Notes: generated by a model not told the origin, from the letters alone. Shown: positions 1 through 9,369, counted from the first letter of the stretch. The stretch: DNA of 64,000 bases from Sporosarcina sp. HYO08 (GCF_001563475.1 NZ_LPUT01000032.1:1-64000), one strand, 5' to 3'. Program-made: numbers and translations.

Positions 1-129
1 GCGATTGTTACCTCAAAGTAACAACTTGCAAAAGTAGGGTGGGCTACATCCGAATTTACGCCTGTGGAGTGCTAAACCAACCGTAGTAGCGTGAGATTGG
101 CGAGGCGGGGTACGAAGAAGCAGGAATAG
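1..129 (+). pseudogene. Decayed 3' end of a TnpB-like gene, cut by the window edge
   Basis: Read in frame 1, this edge sequence gives a tail containing VGWATSEFTPVEC and, after a TAA, a further stretch ending GTKKQE and TAG. That resembles the C-terminal tails of IS1341/IS605-type TnpB proteins in Bacillales (recognised from memory, not by search). TAA codons at 19-21 and 76-78 interrupt the frame, so as a protein it is broken. It could instead be the non-coding omega-RNA/right-end part of such an element. Only the edge is visible, so the call is tentative. Confidence 0.4.
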
Positions 130-134
130 TCTGG

Positions 135-165
135 CATAGAAAAAGGACATTTTTCTATGTTTTTA
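135..165 (+). terminator. Rho-independent terminator
   Basis: A perfect 10-bp inverted repeat (arms 135-144 and 150-159, loop GGACA) is followed by a T-rich run. It should end transcription entering from the left, so the response regulator needs its own promoter or is reached by read-through. Confidence 0.7.
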
Positions 166-182
166 GTAGCAGTGGTGTGTGT

Positions 183-857
183 ATGAAAAAGATATTAGTC
201 GTGGACGATGATCCAAATATTTTGCAATTGGTTAAAATCCAATTACAGGATGCCGGTTATGTCGTTTTGCAGGCAACGAATGGCTATGAAGCTTTGGAGA
301 TTTTAGCAAACGATCGACCGGATCTAGCGATTGTGGATGTTATGATGCCAGGAATGGACGGCTTTACAGTAACGAAAGAGTTTAAGAGGACGACAGACAT
401 CCCCGTATTATTGCTGACAGCAAAAGGAGAGTTGGAGGATAAAGAAAGAGGTTTTTTGGCGGGATCAGATGATTATGTTGTAAAGCCGTTTGAGCCAAAA
501 GAGTTGCTCTTCCGCATCCATGCGATTTTACGAAGGTATGATAAGGCAGCGGATGACCTCATTCAAGCTGGCTCATTGATGATCAACCGGCAGAGCTATG
601 AAGTTTCTGTCGGCTATAAAGTATTATTACTTCCGTTGAAAGAGTTTGAGTTATTATCGCTGCTTGCATCACGTCCCAATCAAGTATTTACGCGAGACAT
701 CCTTTTAGAACGTGTATGGGGTTTCGATTATGAAGGGGACGAACAGACGTTAAACGTGCATATTAAGCGAATTCGAGGTAAGTTGGATCAACTAACGAAA
801 GATGTCGTTATTTCAACGGTAAGAGGCGTGGGGTATAAGTTAGAGGTTCTGGCATGA
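183..857 (+). CDS. OmpR/PhoB-family response regulator
   Basis: DNA-binding response regulator of 224 residues. The receiver domain (1-120) has the acidic pair D8/D9, the phospho-acceptor D52 in IVDVMMPG, T79 and K101. A winged-helix output domain (about 130-224) ends with the RGVGYKL motif of the OmpR/PhoB class. I chose the ATG at 183; a GTG two codons upstream (177) is possible, and no strong Shine-Dalgarno site separates them. The stop overlaps the start of the kinase gene by four bases (ATGA), so the two are translationally coupled. The likely target is the operon at 2310-4792, preceded by tandem GTTCAT repeats. The signal is unknown. Confidence 0.93.
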   Translation: MKKILVVDDDPNILQLVKIQLQDAGYVVLQATNGYEALEILANDRPDLAIVDVMMPGMDGFTVTKEFKRTTDIPVLLLTAKGELEDKERGFLAGSDDYVVKPFEPKELLFRIHAILRRYDKAADDLIQAGSLMINRQSYEVSVGYKVLLLPLKEFELLSLLASRPNQVFTRDILLERVWGFDYEGDEQTLNVHIKRIRGKLDQLTKDVVISTVRGVGYKLEVLA

Positions 858-2233
858 AATCATTATATGGAAAGTTTTTAGCTTTTACGGTTGGCATTAT
901 GTTTACAAGCGGTCTTGTTGCTTATTTATTCGTGAATACATATTATCATCAAGTGCTAAAAGAGAAGAATGACTGGAAGAATATGAACATCGCCCTTAGC
1001 ATTACATCATTCATCGAACAGAATGGATCACTGGATTTAAATGAGTATCTCAGGACGCAAGCAGCGATGGGTTATAGACTTTTGGTAATTGATTCTAAAG
1101 GGGAAGCGAAGTTATACGGAGAACCTTTTCGAAAGGACAATTTGTCGCCGGCTGCGGTGGAACAAGTATTAAATAGAGAAATTTATCATGGGATGCGTGA
1201 TTTGCCGAGTGAAACATTTGTAACGGGTTTTTTCTCGAATGAATCGGCGAATACGGTTGGCGTTCCTTTTAAGCATCAAAATGAGCAGTATGCCTTATTT
1301 CTTCGCCCAGATATTAAGATGTTATTTACTGAAGTGCATCATATACTTGGTGGAATGGTAATTGTCATGGCTATTTTCAGCTTATTATCGATGCTCGTTG
1401 TTGCTAAAAAATTAATAGAGCCGATTACGAAGCTGACGGTTGCAACGAAAAAGGTTGGCGAGGAGCAGTATTCTGAAACAATTCAAATTAAAAGGAAGGA
1501 CGAAATCGGCCAGTTGGCACAAAGCTTTCAACGGATGACAGAAAAACTACGGGAAAATGATCGGATGCGTAAGGAGTTTATAAGTGATGTATCTCATGAT
1601 TTTCAAACACCGCTTCTGAATATTAAAGGCTATTCAGCGCTTTTATTGAAGGAAGAGTTAAAAGAGGACGAGAGAAAAAGCTATGCGTCTGTCATCCAGT
1701 CAGAAACGGAAAGGCTGTCATCACTGACGAAACAATTATTGCTATTAACTTCATTGGATCAACTTACTTCTCCGCTAGTTATGAAAACATTCGACTTGAG
1801 TGCACAGCTAAAAGAAACTGTTCGTAAAGTAAGGTGGCTGTTGGAGGAAAAAGAGCTTTCGCTGTCGATGGACATGGAGGATGTACGTTACACAGGTGAT
1901 CCTGCTTTTCTTGAAAAAGTCTGGGAAAATCTGTTATCCAATGCAATTAAATATACACAAGTTGGGGGCTCAATCGATCTGTCGCTGACGGATCAAGCCG
2001 ACGGTGTCAAAATTAGCTTTAGCGACAATGGCATCGGTATGGCTGAAGCAACAAGGATGCATGTATTTGATCGTTTTTACCGGGCAGATCAATCAAGAAC
2101 AAAAGAATCGGGCGGCACCGGTCTAGGGTTATCCATCGTTCAACAAGTAATCAGCCTCCATCAGGGTACGATTGAAGTGCATAGTGAACTCGGCAAAGGA
2201 ACTTGTTTTACGGTATTCTTGCCAAAACTGTAA
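854..2233 (+). CDS. Two-component sensor histidine kinase (HAMP, HisKA, HATPase)
   Basis: Membrane sensor kinase of 459 residues and partner of the regulator it overlaps. It has a transmembrane helix near 10-30, an extracytoplasmic domain of about 130 residues, a second helix near 165-185, a HAMP linker (about 185-236), and an H-box with phospho-acceptor H248 in SHDFQTPL; the usual H-E-L-R-T-P-L is altered here. The ATPase domain shows an N-box (ENLLSNAIKYT), G1 (DNGIGM) and G2 (GGTGLGLSI). Stimulus unknown. The MMPL exporter downstream suggests sensing of an envelope-active or lipophilic compound, which is inference. Confidence 0.93.
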   Translation: MKSLYGKFLAFTVGIMFTSGLVAYLFVNTYYHQVLKEKNDWKNMNIALSITSFIEQNGSLDLNEYLRTQAAMGYRLLVIDSKGEAKLYGEPFRKDNLSPAAVEQVLNREIYHGMRDLPSETFVTGFFSNESANTVGVPFKHQNEQYALFLRPDIKMLFTEVHHILGGMVIVMAIFSLLSMLVVAKKLIEPITKLTVATKKVGEEQYSETIQIKRKDEIGQLAQSFQRMTEKLRENDRMRKEFISDVSHDFQTPLLNIKGYSALLLKEELKEDERKSYASVIQSETERLSSLTKQLLLLTSLDQLTSPLVMKTFDLSAQLKETVRKVRWLLEEKELSLSMDMEDVRYTGDPAFLEKVWENLLSNAIKYTQVGGSIDLSLTDQADGVKISFSDNGIGMAEATRMHVFDRFYRADQSRTKESGGTGLGLSIVQQVISLHQGTIEVHSELGKGTCFTVFLPKL

Positions 2234-2234
2234 C

Positions 2235-2272
2235 GTTCCGTTCATCTTCCGTTCATGTTCATTTCTTATGAT
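2235..2272 (+). promoter_or_regulatory. Tandem GTTCAT repeats: probable response-regulator binding site with -10 box
   Basis: GTTCAT occurs at 2240, 2251 and 2257. The first two lie in an 11-bp period (TTCCGTTCAT repeated), the geometry expected for tandem binding of OmpR-family regulators. A TATGAT -10-like box follows at 2267-2272, so the repeats occupy the -35 region, typical of an activator site. It lies just behind the sensor kinase gene and before the exporter operon. Confidence 0.5.
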
Positions 2273-2309
2273 ATACGTATCGTATGAATATCAAGGAGGA
2301 ATGTAAAAA

Positions 2310-2708
2310 ATGAACGAAAAATGGAGTATTCGCCTCATTCGTATTGCCGCGATTTTTGGCTTGATTGGGACAGTGTTAGGTTCACATATGGCAGGAGCAG
2401 GATCGTATGCATTTCGACCGATTCACGCGCATATTCTTCTGGTTGGCTGGCTGTCATTATTTGCTTGGGGTGTCTTTTATCGCTTATTCAAAGTGCGCGC
2501 GAAAAAGCTCGTGGCATTTCATGGCTGGACGGCGATCATTGGTGCAGTTGGTTTAACGACAGGAATGTGGCTGCAATTTATGCGTCCATTTGGCGTTAAC
2601 GAAACATTGGCGCTGATCTTGTATATCGTCGGCGGTACAATTTTGCTTATTAGTTTTGCGTTATTTGTCATTCTGACATTCCTAACGGAAACGAGTGAAC
2701 GTGTATGA
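2310..2708 (+). CDS. Small four-helix membrane protein of unknown function
   Basis: 132 residues with about four hydrophobic helices (roughly 8-28, 38-58, 69-88, 98-125). H39 and H41 lie in PIHAHILLVGWLS, with a further H71 in AFHGW; the pattern recalls single helices of haem-copper oxidase-like membrane proteins, but I cannot assign a function. A strong AAGGAGG site precedes the ATG. The stop overlaps the start of the MMPL gene (GTATGAA), so the two are probably co-transcribed and coupled. It could be an accessory subunit of the exporter, from position only. Confidence 0.75.
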   Translation: MNEKWSIRLIRIAAIFGLIGTVLGSHMAGAGSYAFRPIHAHILLVGWLSLFAWGVFYRLFKVRAKKLVAFHGWTAIIGAVGLTTGMWLQFMRPFGVNETLALILYIVGGTILLISFALFVILTFLTETSERV

Positions 2709-4792
2709 AAAGGAAATGGTGGATAGCTGTTATAAGCTGGCTGCTAGTGACAATCATTTTATCAGCAGTCGCACCGGGGGCAAAAGAATTTACAGAGGCG
2801 AATAAAAATGCAGGTCTTCCAGATGATGCTGCTTCCATTATTGCAGACGAACAATTAGAGCAGTATTTTCCACAGGAAGGCGGTATCCCGTTATTTGCCG
2901 TTCTGTTTAAAGAAGAGGGCTTAACAGAACAAGAGATTCTTCAGATAGCAACGGCGATTGAAGCCGTCGATACAGAAGGGGCTGTGGAGGCACTGCCTAT
3001 TACGAAGCTCCAACCGGAAATAAGGCAAACGTTTTGGTCAGCAGACAAGAAAACATTTTTCATGCCGCTAACAGCTTCGGAGGAGTTGGAAGGAAATGAT
3101 TTAAATGCAATCATTTCTTCAATGAAAGAACAGGTGGCTCAACAAGTAGATAAATCAATCGAATTGTCGTGGACTGGACCGGCTGCGATCGCTTCAGATG
3201 CAGTAGAATTATTTAGCCGTGCGGATGTGGTCTTACTTCTTTCGACAGTCGGACTTATTCTTGTACTGTTGCTGATCATTTACCGCTCACCGCTGCTTAC
3301 TTTCATTCCGCTCGTTGCAGCTGCAATTGTCTATGCTGCTGTTGACCGGCTTATTGGACTATTCGCATCAGCCGGCTGGTTTATGACGGATAGTCAGGCG
3401 TTGTCGATTATGACCATTTTATTGTTTGCCGTTGTGACGGATTATTCCCTATTGATCTTTTCGCGCTATCGTGAAGAATTGAAGCGCCATCAGTCGGTGG
3501 ATGCGGCAATGGTTGAAACGATGCGCTACGTAAAAGAGCCTATTTTTTACAGTGGCAGTACAATCGTACTTGCTGTTGCAACGTTATTTTTCACAGTGTA
3601 CGAACCGTACCGAAATTTCGCTCCTGTTTTTGCAATTGCGGCGGGTGCCATGCTGATTGCGGGTTTAACGTTACTACCAGCCCTTTTTGCATTGATCGGC
3701 AGAAAAGCGTTTTGGCCGGTTATCCCGAAATATGGTGAAGAGAGTGTTGAGAAGGCGACAGTATGGAGTAAAGTTGCTTCTACCGTGACGACAAAACCAC
3801 TTCGTTTTTTCATAACGATCATGTTGTTATTAATCATTAGCTCCGCTAACTTACTAAGCCTTGGGAAGAGCTATGACTTAATCGATTCGTTTCCAGAAGA
3901 TCTTTCGTCTCGGGTTGGATATGAACGCCTCGGTGATGCTTTTTCAAAAGGAAGCTTAGCACCGGGAACATTACTGATCGTTTCTGAAGAACTGTTAACA
4001 ATGGATGGACTGCAAGCGATGATTGACCAAGTGGAAAGTGAACCGGGTGTTGAAAAAGTAACAACGCAAGGAAATCCTTTATCTGCAGATGGAAAAAGTG
4101 CCAAATTTTCTATAATTTTCACAGGAAACCCATATGACGAAAAAGCATTCGACACGGTACTTACCTTGCGGGATCAAGAAAAAAGCATTGTGAAAGAAGC
4201 TGGGCTTACGAAGACAGAACTTTATTTTGCAGGAGAAAGTGCGAAGTACGCGGATTTACGGGATATTAATAGCCGTGATTCGTGGCTTGTGATGGGATTA
4301 ATGACGATCCTTATTACCATTATGCTTGGGTTGCAGACACGTTCTGTTATCGCTCCGCTCCTGATGATCGGCACAATTGTCTTATCGTACACGGCAACAT
4401 TGGGTCTTTCCTTATATTTATTTGACGTCTTTTTAGGGTTAGAATCAATTGGTTACCGAATTCCACTTTATACATTTGTGTTTCTTGTAGCTTTAGGTGT
4501 CGACTACTCAATTATGCTCATCGCTCGAATTCGGGAAGAAATGAAAATGGTGTCATTTGAGGATGCGGTGCGAAATGGACTTGAACGAACAGGCGGCGTC
4601 ATTAGTTCTGCGGGGATTATTTTGGCGGCCACTTTTCTCGTTTTAACGACAATGCCGATTAATGAGCTGAAGCATTTTGGATTCATCATGGCACTCGGTA
4701 TTTTGATCGATACATTTATCGTTCGGCCTTTGCTTATTCCAGCGATATTAATGTTGCTCGGTAAACGAAGTTTTTGGCCGACATTGAAGTAA
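2705..4792 (+). CDS. MMPL/RND-family exporter (YdfJ-like)
   Basis: Membrane exporter of 695 residues, the usual length for the bacterial MMPL family (mycobacterial MmpL relatives; B. subtilis YdfJ). Architecture: an N-terminal helix, an extracytoplasmic loop (about 30-170), a block of five to six helices (about 175-330), one more helix near 365, a second loop, and a second block (about 530-690), reflecting the internal duplication typical of RND proteins. The acidic helix residues VVTDYSLLIFSRYREE and ALGVDYSIMLIARIREE mark the proton-relay helices of each half. Expected to export lipids or lipophilic toxins with proton motive force. Coupled to the small membrane protein upstream and probably controlled by the adjacent two-component system. 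Confidence 0.88.
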   Translation: MKRKWWIAVISWLLVTIILSAVAPGAKEFTEANKNAGLPDDAASIIADEQLEQYFPQEGGIPLFAVLFKEEGLTEQEILQIATAIEAVDTEGAVEALPITKLQPEIRQTFWSADKKTFFMPLTASEELEGNDLNAIISSMKEQVAQQVDKSIELSWTGPAAIASDAVELFSRADVVLLLSTVGLILVLLLIIYRSPLLTFIPLVAAAIVYAAVDRLIGLFASAGWFMTDSQALSIMTILLFAVVTDYSLLIFSRYREELKRHQSVDAAMVETMRYVKEPIFYSGSTIVLAVATLFFTVYEPYRNFAPVFAIAAGAMLIAGLTLLPALFALIGRKAFWPVIPKYGEESVEKATVWSKVASTVTTKPLRFFITIMLLLIISSANLLSLGKSYDLIDSFPEDLSSRVGYERLGDAFSKGSLAPGTLLIVSEELLTMDGLQAMIDQVESEPGVEKVTTQGNPLSADGKSAKFSIIFTGNPYDEKAFDTVLTLRDQEKSIVKEAGLTKTELYFAGESAKYADLRDINSRDSWLVMGLMTILITIMLGLQTRSVIAPLLMIGTIVLSYTATLGLSLYLFDVFLGLESIGYRIPLYTFVFLVALGVDYSIMLIARIREEMKMVSFEDAVRNGLERTGGVISSAGIILAATFLVLTTMPINELKHFGFIMALGILIDTFIVRPLLIPAILMLLGKRSFWPTLK

Positions 4793-4800
4793 ATTGAAAT

Positions 4801-4840
4801 AATAAGTCACTTCTCATCAATTGAGGGGTGATTTATTTGT
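4801..4840 (+). terminator. Terminator after the MMPL gene
   Basis: The inverted repeat AATAAGTCAC..CTCA / TGAG..GTGATTTATT lies just after the stop and ends in a T-rich tract. Confidence 0.6.
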
Positions 4841-4946
4841 TTCTGGGCATATCAAGAACAGTGAAGTACCGTACAAAATCTACATAAGGATTGTGCTACA
4901 CTTGAATTAAGGTTTGCATTTATGCTCTTTTGTATAGGGGGAACTA

Positions 4947-5732
4947 TTGTTGACAAAAAAGATGATCATGTTTGATATTGATGGTACATTACTGGACCAT
5001 GATAAACAATTACCTGCCTCGGCCAAGGAATCGATTCAGCTTTTGCAAGAGGCTGGTCATGACGTTGCGATTGCGACGGGGCGCCCGACTTATTTCTTTG
5101 AGGACTTGCGCGAAGAATTGGGCATCAACTCGTTCGTTTGTTTTAATGGGCAATATGTGGAGATTGCGGGCGAGGTGATTTATAAAAATCCAATTGATCG
5201 GGAATTGTTGGCGCATTTAGCGGAGTATTCGATTTCTCGGGAGCATCCGATGGTCTTTTTGGGCGACCAGCATATGCGTGCGAATGTTGAAAGTCATCCT
5301 GATATCGAAGAATCACTCGCTTCCCTGCAAATAGACGCGTCACAGCTTCTATTTGATGAGCACTATTTCAAAGAAGCCGATATTTACCAGGCATTGCTCT
5401 ATTGTAAAGATCATGAGGAGTCTTATTATCAAGACAATATACGAGACTTGAATTTTATCCGTTGGCATGAATATTCAGTGGACGTTCTTCCGCTTGGCGG
5501 TTCAAAGGCAGTGGGTATTGAAAAGTTCATCGAAAAGGCCGGATATTCGAAAGACGATGTCTATGCCTTTGGCGATAATTTAAACGATATTGAAATGCTA
5601 CAATATGTCGGTCATGGCGTTGCGATGGGGAATGCGCCTGAACAAGTGAAGAAAGTTGCTAGATACGTAACGAAAGACGTTAGCGAAGATGGTATTGCAT
5701 ACGGACTTGAAATGGTTGGGTTGTTGAAATAA
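4947..5732 (+). CDS. Cof-type HAD-superfamily phosphatase
   Basis: Cytosolic hydrolase of 261 residues, the size of Cof/YkrA-type HAD IIB sugar-phosphate phosphatases. Motif I is MFDIDGTLLDHD (nucleophile Asp), motif II is IATGRP, the conserved Lys is in GGSKAVGIEKF, and motif IV is FGDNLNDIEML. The cap domain lies between about residues 85 and 185. Translation starts at one of two adjacent TTG codons (4947 or 4950) behind AGGGGG. Flanked by terminators on both sides, so it is a single-gene unit. The substrate cannot be read from sequence. Confidence 0.9.
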   Translation: MLTKKMIMFDIDGTLLDHDKQLPASAKESIQLLQEAGHDVAIATGRPTYFFEDLREELGINSFVCFNGQYVEIAGEVIYKNPIDRELLAHLAEYSISREHPMVFLGDQHMRANVESHPDIEESLASLQIDASQLLFDEHYFKEADIYQALLYCKDHEESYYQDNIRDLNFIRWHEYSVDVLPLGGSKAVGIEKFIEKAGYSKDDVYAFGDNLNDIEMLQYVGHGVAMGNAPEQVKKVARYVTKDVSEDGIAYGLEMVGLLK

Positions 5733-5736
5733 TGAG

Positions 5737-5784
5737 AAGAGTGGTTGATGTAGAAAATAATTCTACTGTCAATCACTCTTTTTA
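5737..5784 (+). terminator. Terminator after the HAD gene
   Basis: A stem of about 19 bp (AAGAGTGGTTGATG..TAGAA / TTCTACTGTCAATCACTCTT) is followed by TTTT. Confidence 0.8.
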
Positions 5785-5847
5785 CAGGAAGGCAACGAAT
5801 CAGTGGTATACTATGAAGATCAATTTACGGCAGGGAGGTAATGAAAC

Positions 5848-6024
5848 GTGCAATATTCGAAATCGAAGATGGAGCAACTCGTGAAAAACAATGCCGAACT
5901 GACAAAACGTCTTAAACAGGTGATGAAAGAACATGACTTGGAGAAAAGTTTCGCGTTAAAAGCGTTATACCATTCGGATGTAAAAGACGGTGGAACGTAT
6001 CAGCGGGATTACCAGGAATTATAA
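5848..6024 (+). CDS. Small hypothetical protein, 58 residues
   Basis: A short GTG-started frame behind a strong GGGAGGT site (5833-5839, 8-base spacing). The product starts MQYSKSKMEQLVKNN and ends in GGTYQRDYQEL. It is charged, predicted helical for the first 40 residues (possible coiled coil), with no membrane segment or cysteine. A TATACT -10-like box lies near 5806. The good ribosome site, clean frame and own downstream hairpin support a real gene. I do not recognise the family. Confidence 0.6.
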   Translation: MQYSKSKMEQLVKNNAELTKRLKQVMKEHDLEKSFALKALYHSDVKDGGTYQRDYQEL

Positions 6025-6079
6025 GTGAAGAGAGGGAACGAAAAGTTACCTTTTAGAATAAAATAATTGATTTGTATAT

Positions 6080-6146
6080 AGGTGCCTAGTGATCGTCACA
6101 ACTCGCATATTTCCGCGAATTGTAGCTTTCCCTGGCACCTTTTTTA
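6080..6146 (+). terminator. Nested hairpin ending in T-run
   Basis: Outer arms AGGTGCC (6080-6086) and GGCACCT (6134-6140) enclose a second near-perfect hairpin (CAACTCGC / GCGAATTG), followed by TTTTTT. It works as a terminator for the 58-residue gene but is more elaborate than needed. Its GGTGCC/GGCACC arms recur in other hairpins of the window (27059-27147, 36211-36226). Bases 6147-6246 show no gene. Confidence 0.55.
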
Positions 6147-6246
6147 ATCTACGACTTTAGGTCAATCCAAGTTCATCCTCCAGCCTGTTATAACTGCCCT
6201 CTTATTGCAATACGTTTAATGTGGAAGGTTTAACCAATTTCAGGGA

Positions 6247-9200
6247 ATGGGGAGTGGGGCTGTGATTCGGTTTACAAACTGGGCATTAAAAAACAAGGCT
6301 GCAGTGATTTTGATGGTTGTTTTGTCGCTGGGGCTTGGGATTGTTAGTTATTTCACATTGCCAAAGGAGTTTTTGCCGCCTGCGGATAATCCGATGGTGA
6401 CGGTCATTGTCATCGGGCAAGGGACCGATGCGGAAACGATGACCGAGCAAGTGACAAAGCCGATTGAAAAAGCGATCGGGACTGTGAAAGGGAAAAAAGA
6501 TGTGTTTTCAACTGCTGCAGATGGCTTCACGTCTGTAGATATTTCACTGGATGCATCGATTGATATGAAAGAAGCAAAAGCACAAGTGCAGGAAGCGGTC
6601 GACAGCATTCAATTACCAGAAGGCTATTCGAAGCCGATCGTTTCACAACTTAATCTTGATATGATTCCATTATGGCAAATCGGGCTATCTTTTCCCGGCG
6701 GTATAGATCGCAATGCCATGGAGAAAGTCGACAATGAAGTTATTCCGAAGTTTCAAGGAATTTCGGGCGTATCGAATGTTTCGGTGTACGGCAGCCAACA
6801 AACACAAGTGAACGTGAAGGTGGATCAAGAAAAGCTAACAGCGCATCAAATTCCGCTTCAAGCGCTTATGGGCATCCTTCATGGGAAAAATCTTGCTGTA
6901 TCGGTTGCGGAAGAGACGATTGACAACAAAACGACGTCTATTAAAGTTGTCGGTCAAATCGACGGGGTAGCAGCATTAGAGGCATTAGAAATTATTCCAG
7001 GCATTCCATTAAAAGAAATTGCTACTGTCGACATTGCAGATTCTAGTTCTACATTTTTTACACGGGTGAATGGCAAAGAGGCCGTTGCCTTAGTGCTTTA
7101 TAAAGAGCCGAATGCCAATGCGGTCGCAATTGGTAAAAAAGTGGACAACATGATCAAGCAAGTGAATGTGGACTTCAAATCAGCCATTGAAGCGTCCATG
7201 CTCATTTCGTTTTCTGACTTTATTGTCAACTCGGTAGACAGTATGATGCAAGCAGTTCTGCTAGGTGCATTGTTTGCAACGATCATCATATTCATCTTCT
7301 TGCGCCATATCCGCATGACGGCAATTACGGTCATTAGTATCCCATTGTCACTCGGATTAACATTATTATTGCTGTCGCTTTCAGGCATTACATTAAACAT
7401 TTTAACGATCGGTGCAGTTGCGGTCGCAGTCGGACGATTAGTCGACGACAGCATAGTCGTCATTGAAAATATTTTCCGGAAAGCACAAAATAGGGATTTT
7501 TCAAAGCCTGTCATCGTCGAGGCGACAAAAGAAGTGGCGTCTGCCATTACATCTTCCACGTTAACGACCGTTGCTGTGTTTTTACCAATGGGGCTTGTCA
7601 AATCGATGCAAGACATCCTTTTGCCGTTCGCCTTGACGATTACGTATGCACTTTTATCATCCTTACTCGTCGCATTGATCGTCGTACCGTTAATGAGCTC
7701 AGGCCTGCTGCAAAAAGGAAAATTGCCAGCGTATAGGACGTCAAAACGATATATGCGGATGTTGGATTGGTGTCTTCGCCATAAATGGGTACCGCTTGTG
7801 ACAACAATCATTGTTTTTATTGGGTCAATTGGCTTGTATTTTGCAATGCCGAAAGGGACCGAAGATGCGACGGATCAAGACATCGTCCTATCGATCGCGT
7901 ATCCAGATGAAGTGCCTTTTACGACAGTGAAAGAAGAAGTTTTACAATTAGAAACATTTTTAATGAAGCAATCCACTGTAGAAGAAGTCATTCTCTTCCT
8001 CGGATCCAACCCGGAAGATGCCGAATTTAGTGAAGTAAACGCACAAAATACCGGACGTTTTCATGTGGTGATGAAAAGCGGTGGGAGCACGGAGAAATTG
8101 ATCGAAAAGATCGATCAGCAAAAAGAGCAGTATCCTGATGCCGAAATGGAAGTTTCATTCGTTTCGATGATGCCAACAGGCGGTTCGACCATTTCGCTTG
8201 ATATCGTAGGAAAAGATGCATCCGAATTAGTAACGGCAGCGGATCAGGTCATGGATGAAGTAGAGGGGATCCCCGGCGTTGAAAAAGTGACGAGTAATCA
8301 AAGTGATGTCAAAGCAGTTTACGACATCGTTATTGATCAAGAAAAAGCAAATACAGAAGAAGTTGCAAGACAAGTGCAGTTGTTGTTAAATCCAGTCCCA
8401 CTAGGAACGATTAAACTGGAGGACAAAGATACGATGGTCTACTTGGATAGTTCCATGCATCCAAAGACAGATGCTGAATTGAAAGAAATCCAAGTCATTG
8501 TTAATCAACAACTCGTTCCGCTTTCCTCTATTGCAAAAATCGAAAAAGCAAATAAGCCGACAAGTGTGTTACGGAAAGATGGCAAGGAATACGTACGGGT
8601 GACAATCGAGGTAGATTCGAAAGATTTGTCCAAAATCTCCCAAGAAATTACACAGAAAACAACTACTCTTTCATTGCCGGAAGGCGTTACGATTGAAACA
8701 GGCGGGGCGGCAAGTGCACAAGCGGATCAATTCGCAGAACTGTTTCAGCTCATGGCAGTTTCGATCGGACTTGTTTACTTAATTATGGTGATGACATTTA
8801 AAACATTACGCGCCCCGCTAGTCATTTTGTTCACATTGCCTTTGGCGGTCATCGGGGCCGTTCTCGGATTATTAATTGCGAAAACGCCTATTGATATTGG
8901 AGCGATGATTGGTGCGTTAATGTTAATCGGTATTGTCGTAACGAATGCCATCGTTCTATTGGATCGGGTCAGACAAAATGAGGAAACAATGTCGATTCGA
9001 GAAGCATTGCTCGAAGCGGGGGCCGCTCGTCTACGTCCGATCATCATGACGGCGTTGGCAACAATTTTTGCCATGATTCCACTACTAGTGGGGAAAGAGG
9101 AGATGGGCAGCTTAGTTTCAAAAGGTTTAGCGGTTGTTGTCATTGGGGGATTGACCGTTTCAACGTTATTGACGTTGATCATAATACCGGTCATTTATGA

Positions 9201-9258
9201 GTTGTTTCATTTCAGGAAGGCGAAGAAACAGCGAGTGGAAAGCTTAGAAACACAATAG
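6247..9258 (+). CDS. RND (AcrB/SwrC-type) multidrug efflux permease
   Basis: Inner-membrane RND pump of 1003 residues, the expected length of the AcrB/SwrC family. A first helix (about 14-34) is followed by a large porter domain, a helix block around 330-500, a second porter domain and a second block around 830-990. The helix 4 proton-relay motif AVAVGRLVDDSIVVIENIFR has the paired aspartates. Uses proton motive force to expel lipophilic compounds; SwrC of B. subtilis exports surfactin. No membrane-fusion or outer-membrane partner is adjacent, consistent with a Gram-positive host. The start is uncertain: ATG 6247 has a poor ribosome site, while GTG 6262 (protein MIRFTNW..) lies behind GGGGAG. 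Confidence 0.92.
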   Translation: MGSGAVIRFTNWALKNKAAVILMVVLSLGLGIVSYFTLPKEFLPPADNPMVTVIVIGQGTDAETMTEQVTKPIEKAIGTVKGKKDVFSTAADGFTSVDISLDASIDMKEAKAQVQEAVDSIQLPEGYSKPIVSQLNLDMIPLWQIGLSFPGGIDRNAMEKVDNEVIPKFQGISGVSNVSVYGSQQTQVNVKVDQEKLTAHQIPLQALMGILHGKNLAVSVAEETIDNKTTSIKVVGQIDGVAALEALEIIPGIPLKEIATVDIADSSSTFFTRVNGKEAVALVLYKEPNANAVAIGKKVDNMIKQVNVDFKSAIEASMLISFSDFIVNSVDSMMQAVLLGALFATIIIFIFLRHIRMTAITVISIPLSLGLTLLLLSLSGITLNILTIGAVAVAVGRLVDDSIVVIENIFRKAQNRDFSKPVIVEATKEVASAITSSTLTTVAVFLPMGLVKSMQDILLPFALTITYALLSSLLVALIVVPLMSSGLLQKGKLPAYRTSKRYMRMLDWCLRHKWVPLVTTIIVFIGSIGLYFAMPKGTEDATDQDIVLSIAYPDEVPFTTVKEEVLQLETFLMKQSTVEEVILFLGSNPEDAEFSEVNAQNTGRFHVVMKSGGSTEKLIEKIDQQKEQYPDAEMEVSFVSMMPTGGSTISLDIVGKDASELVTAADQVMDEVEGIPGVEKVTSNQSDVKAVYDIVIDQEKANTEEVARQVQLLLNPVPLGTIKLEDKDTMVYLDSSMHPKTDAELKEIQVIVNQQLVPLSSIAKIEKANKPTSVLRKDGKEYVRVTIEVDSKDLSKISQEITQKTTTLSLPEGVTIETGGAASAQADQFAELFQLMAVSIGLVYLIMVMTFKTLRAPLVILFTLPLAVIGAVLGLLIAKTPIDIGAMIGALMLIGIVVTNAIVLLDRVRQNEETMSIREALLEAGAARLRPIIMTALATIFAMIPLLVGKEEMGSLVSKGLAVVVIGGLTVSTLLTLIIIPVIYELFHFRKAKKQRVESLETQ

Positions 9259-9262
9259 GAGC

Positions 9263-9320
9263 GATAAAAAAGAGTTATCCATGTAGTAGAAGTCTAGCTA
9301 CATGGATAACTCTTTTTATC
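9263..9320. terminator. Bidirectional terminator between convergent genes
   Basis: A stem of more than 20 bp (arms 9263-9286 and 9298-9320) with A-run on the left and T-run on the right serves both the RND pump (plus) and the iron ABC operon (minus). Confidence 0.85.
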
Positions 9321-9369
9321 TTCAATTAGTAGAGAATGTACATTTTATATGTACATACAAGTTTTTTCT

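Noticed and set aside
7098..7811. 237-codon open frame on the minus strand
   Set aside because: Lies wholly inside the RND pump gene, has no ribosome site or family features, and mirrors its codons.
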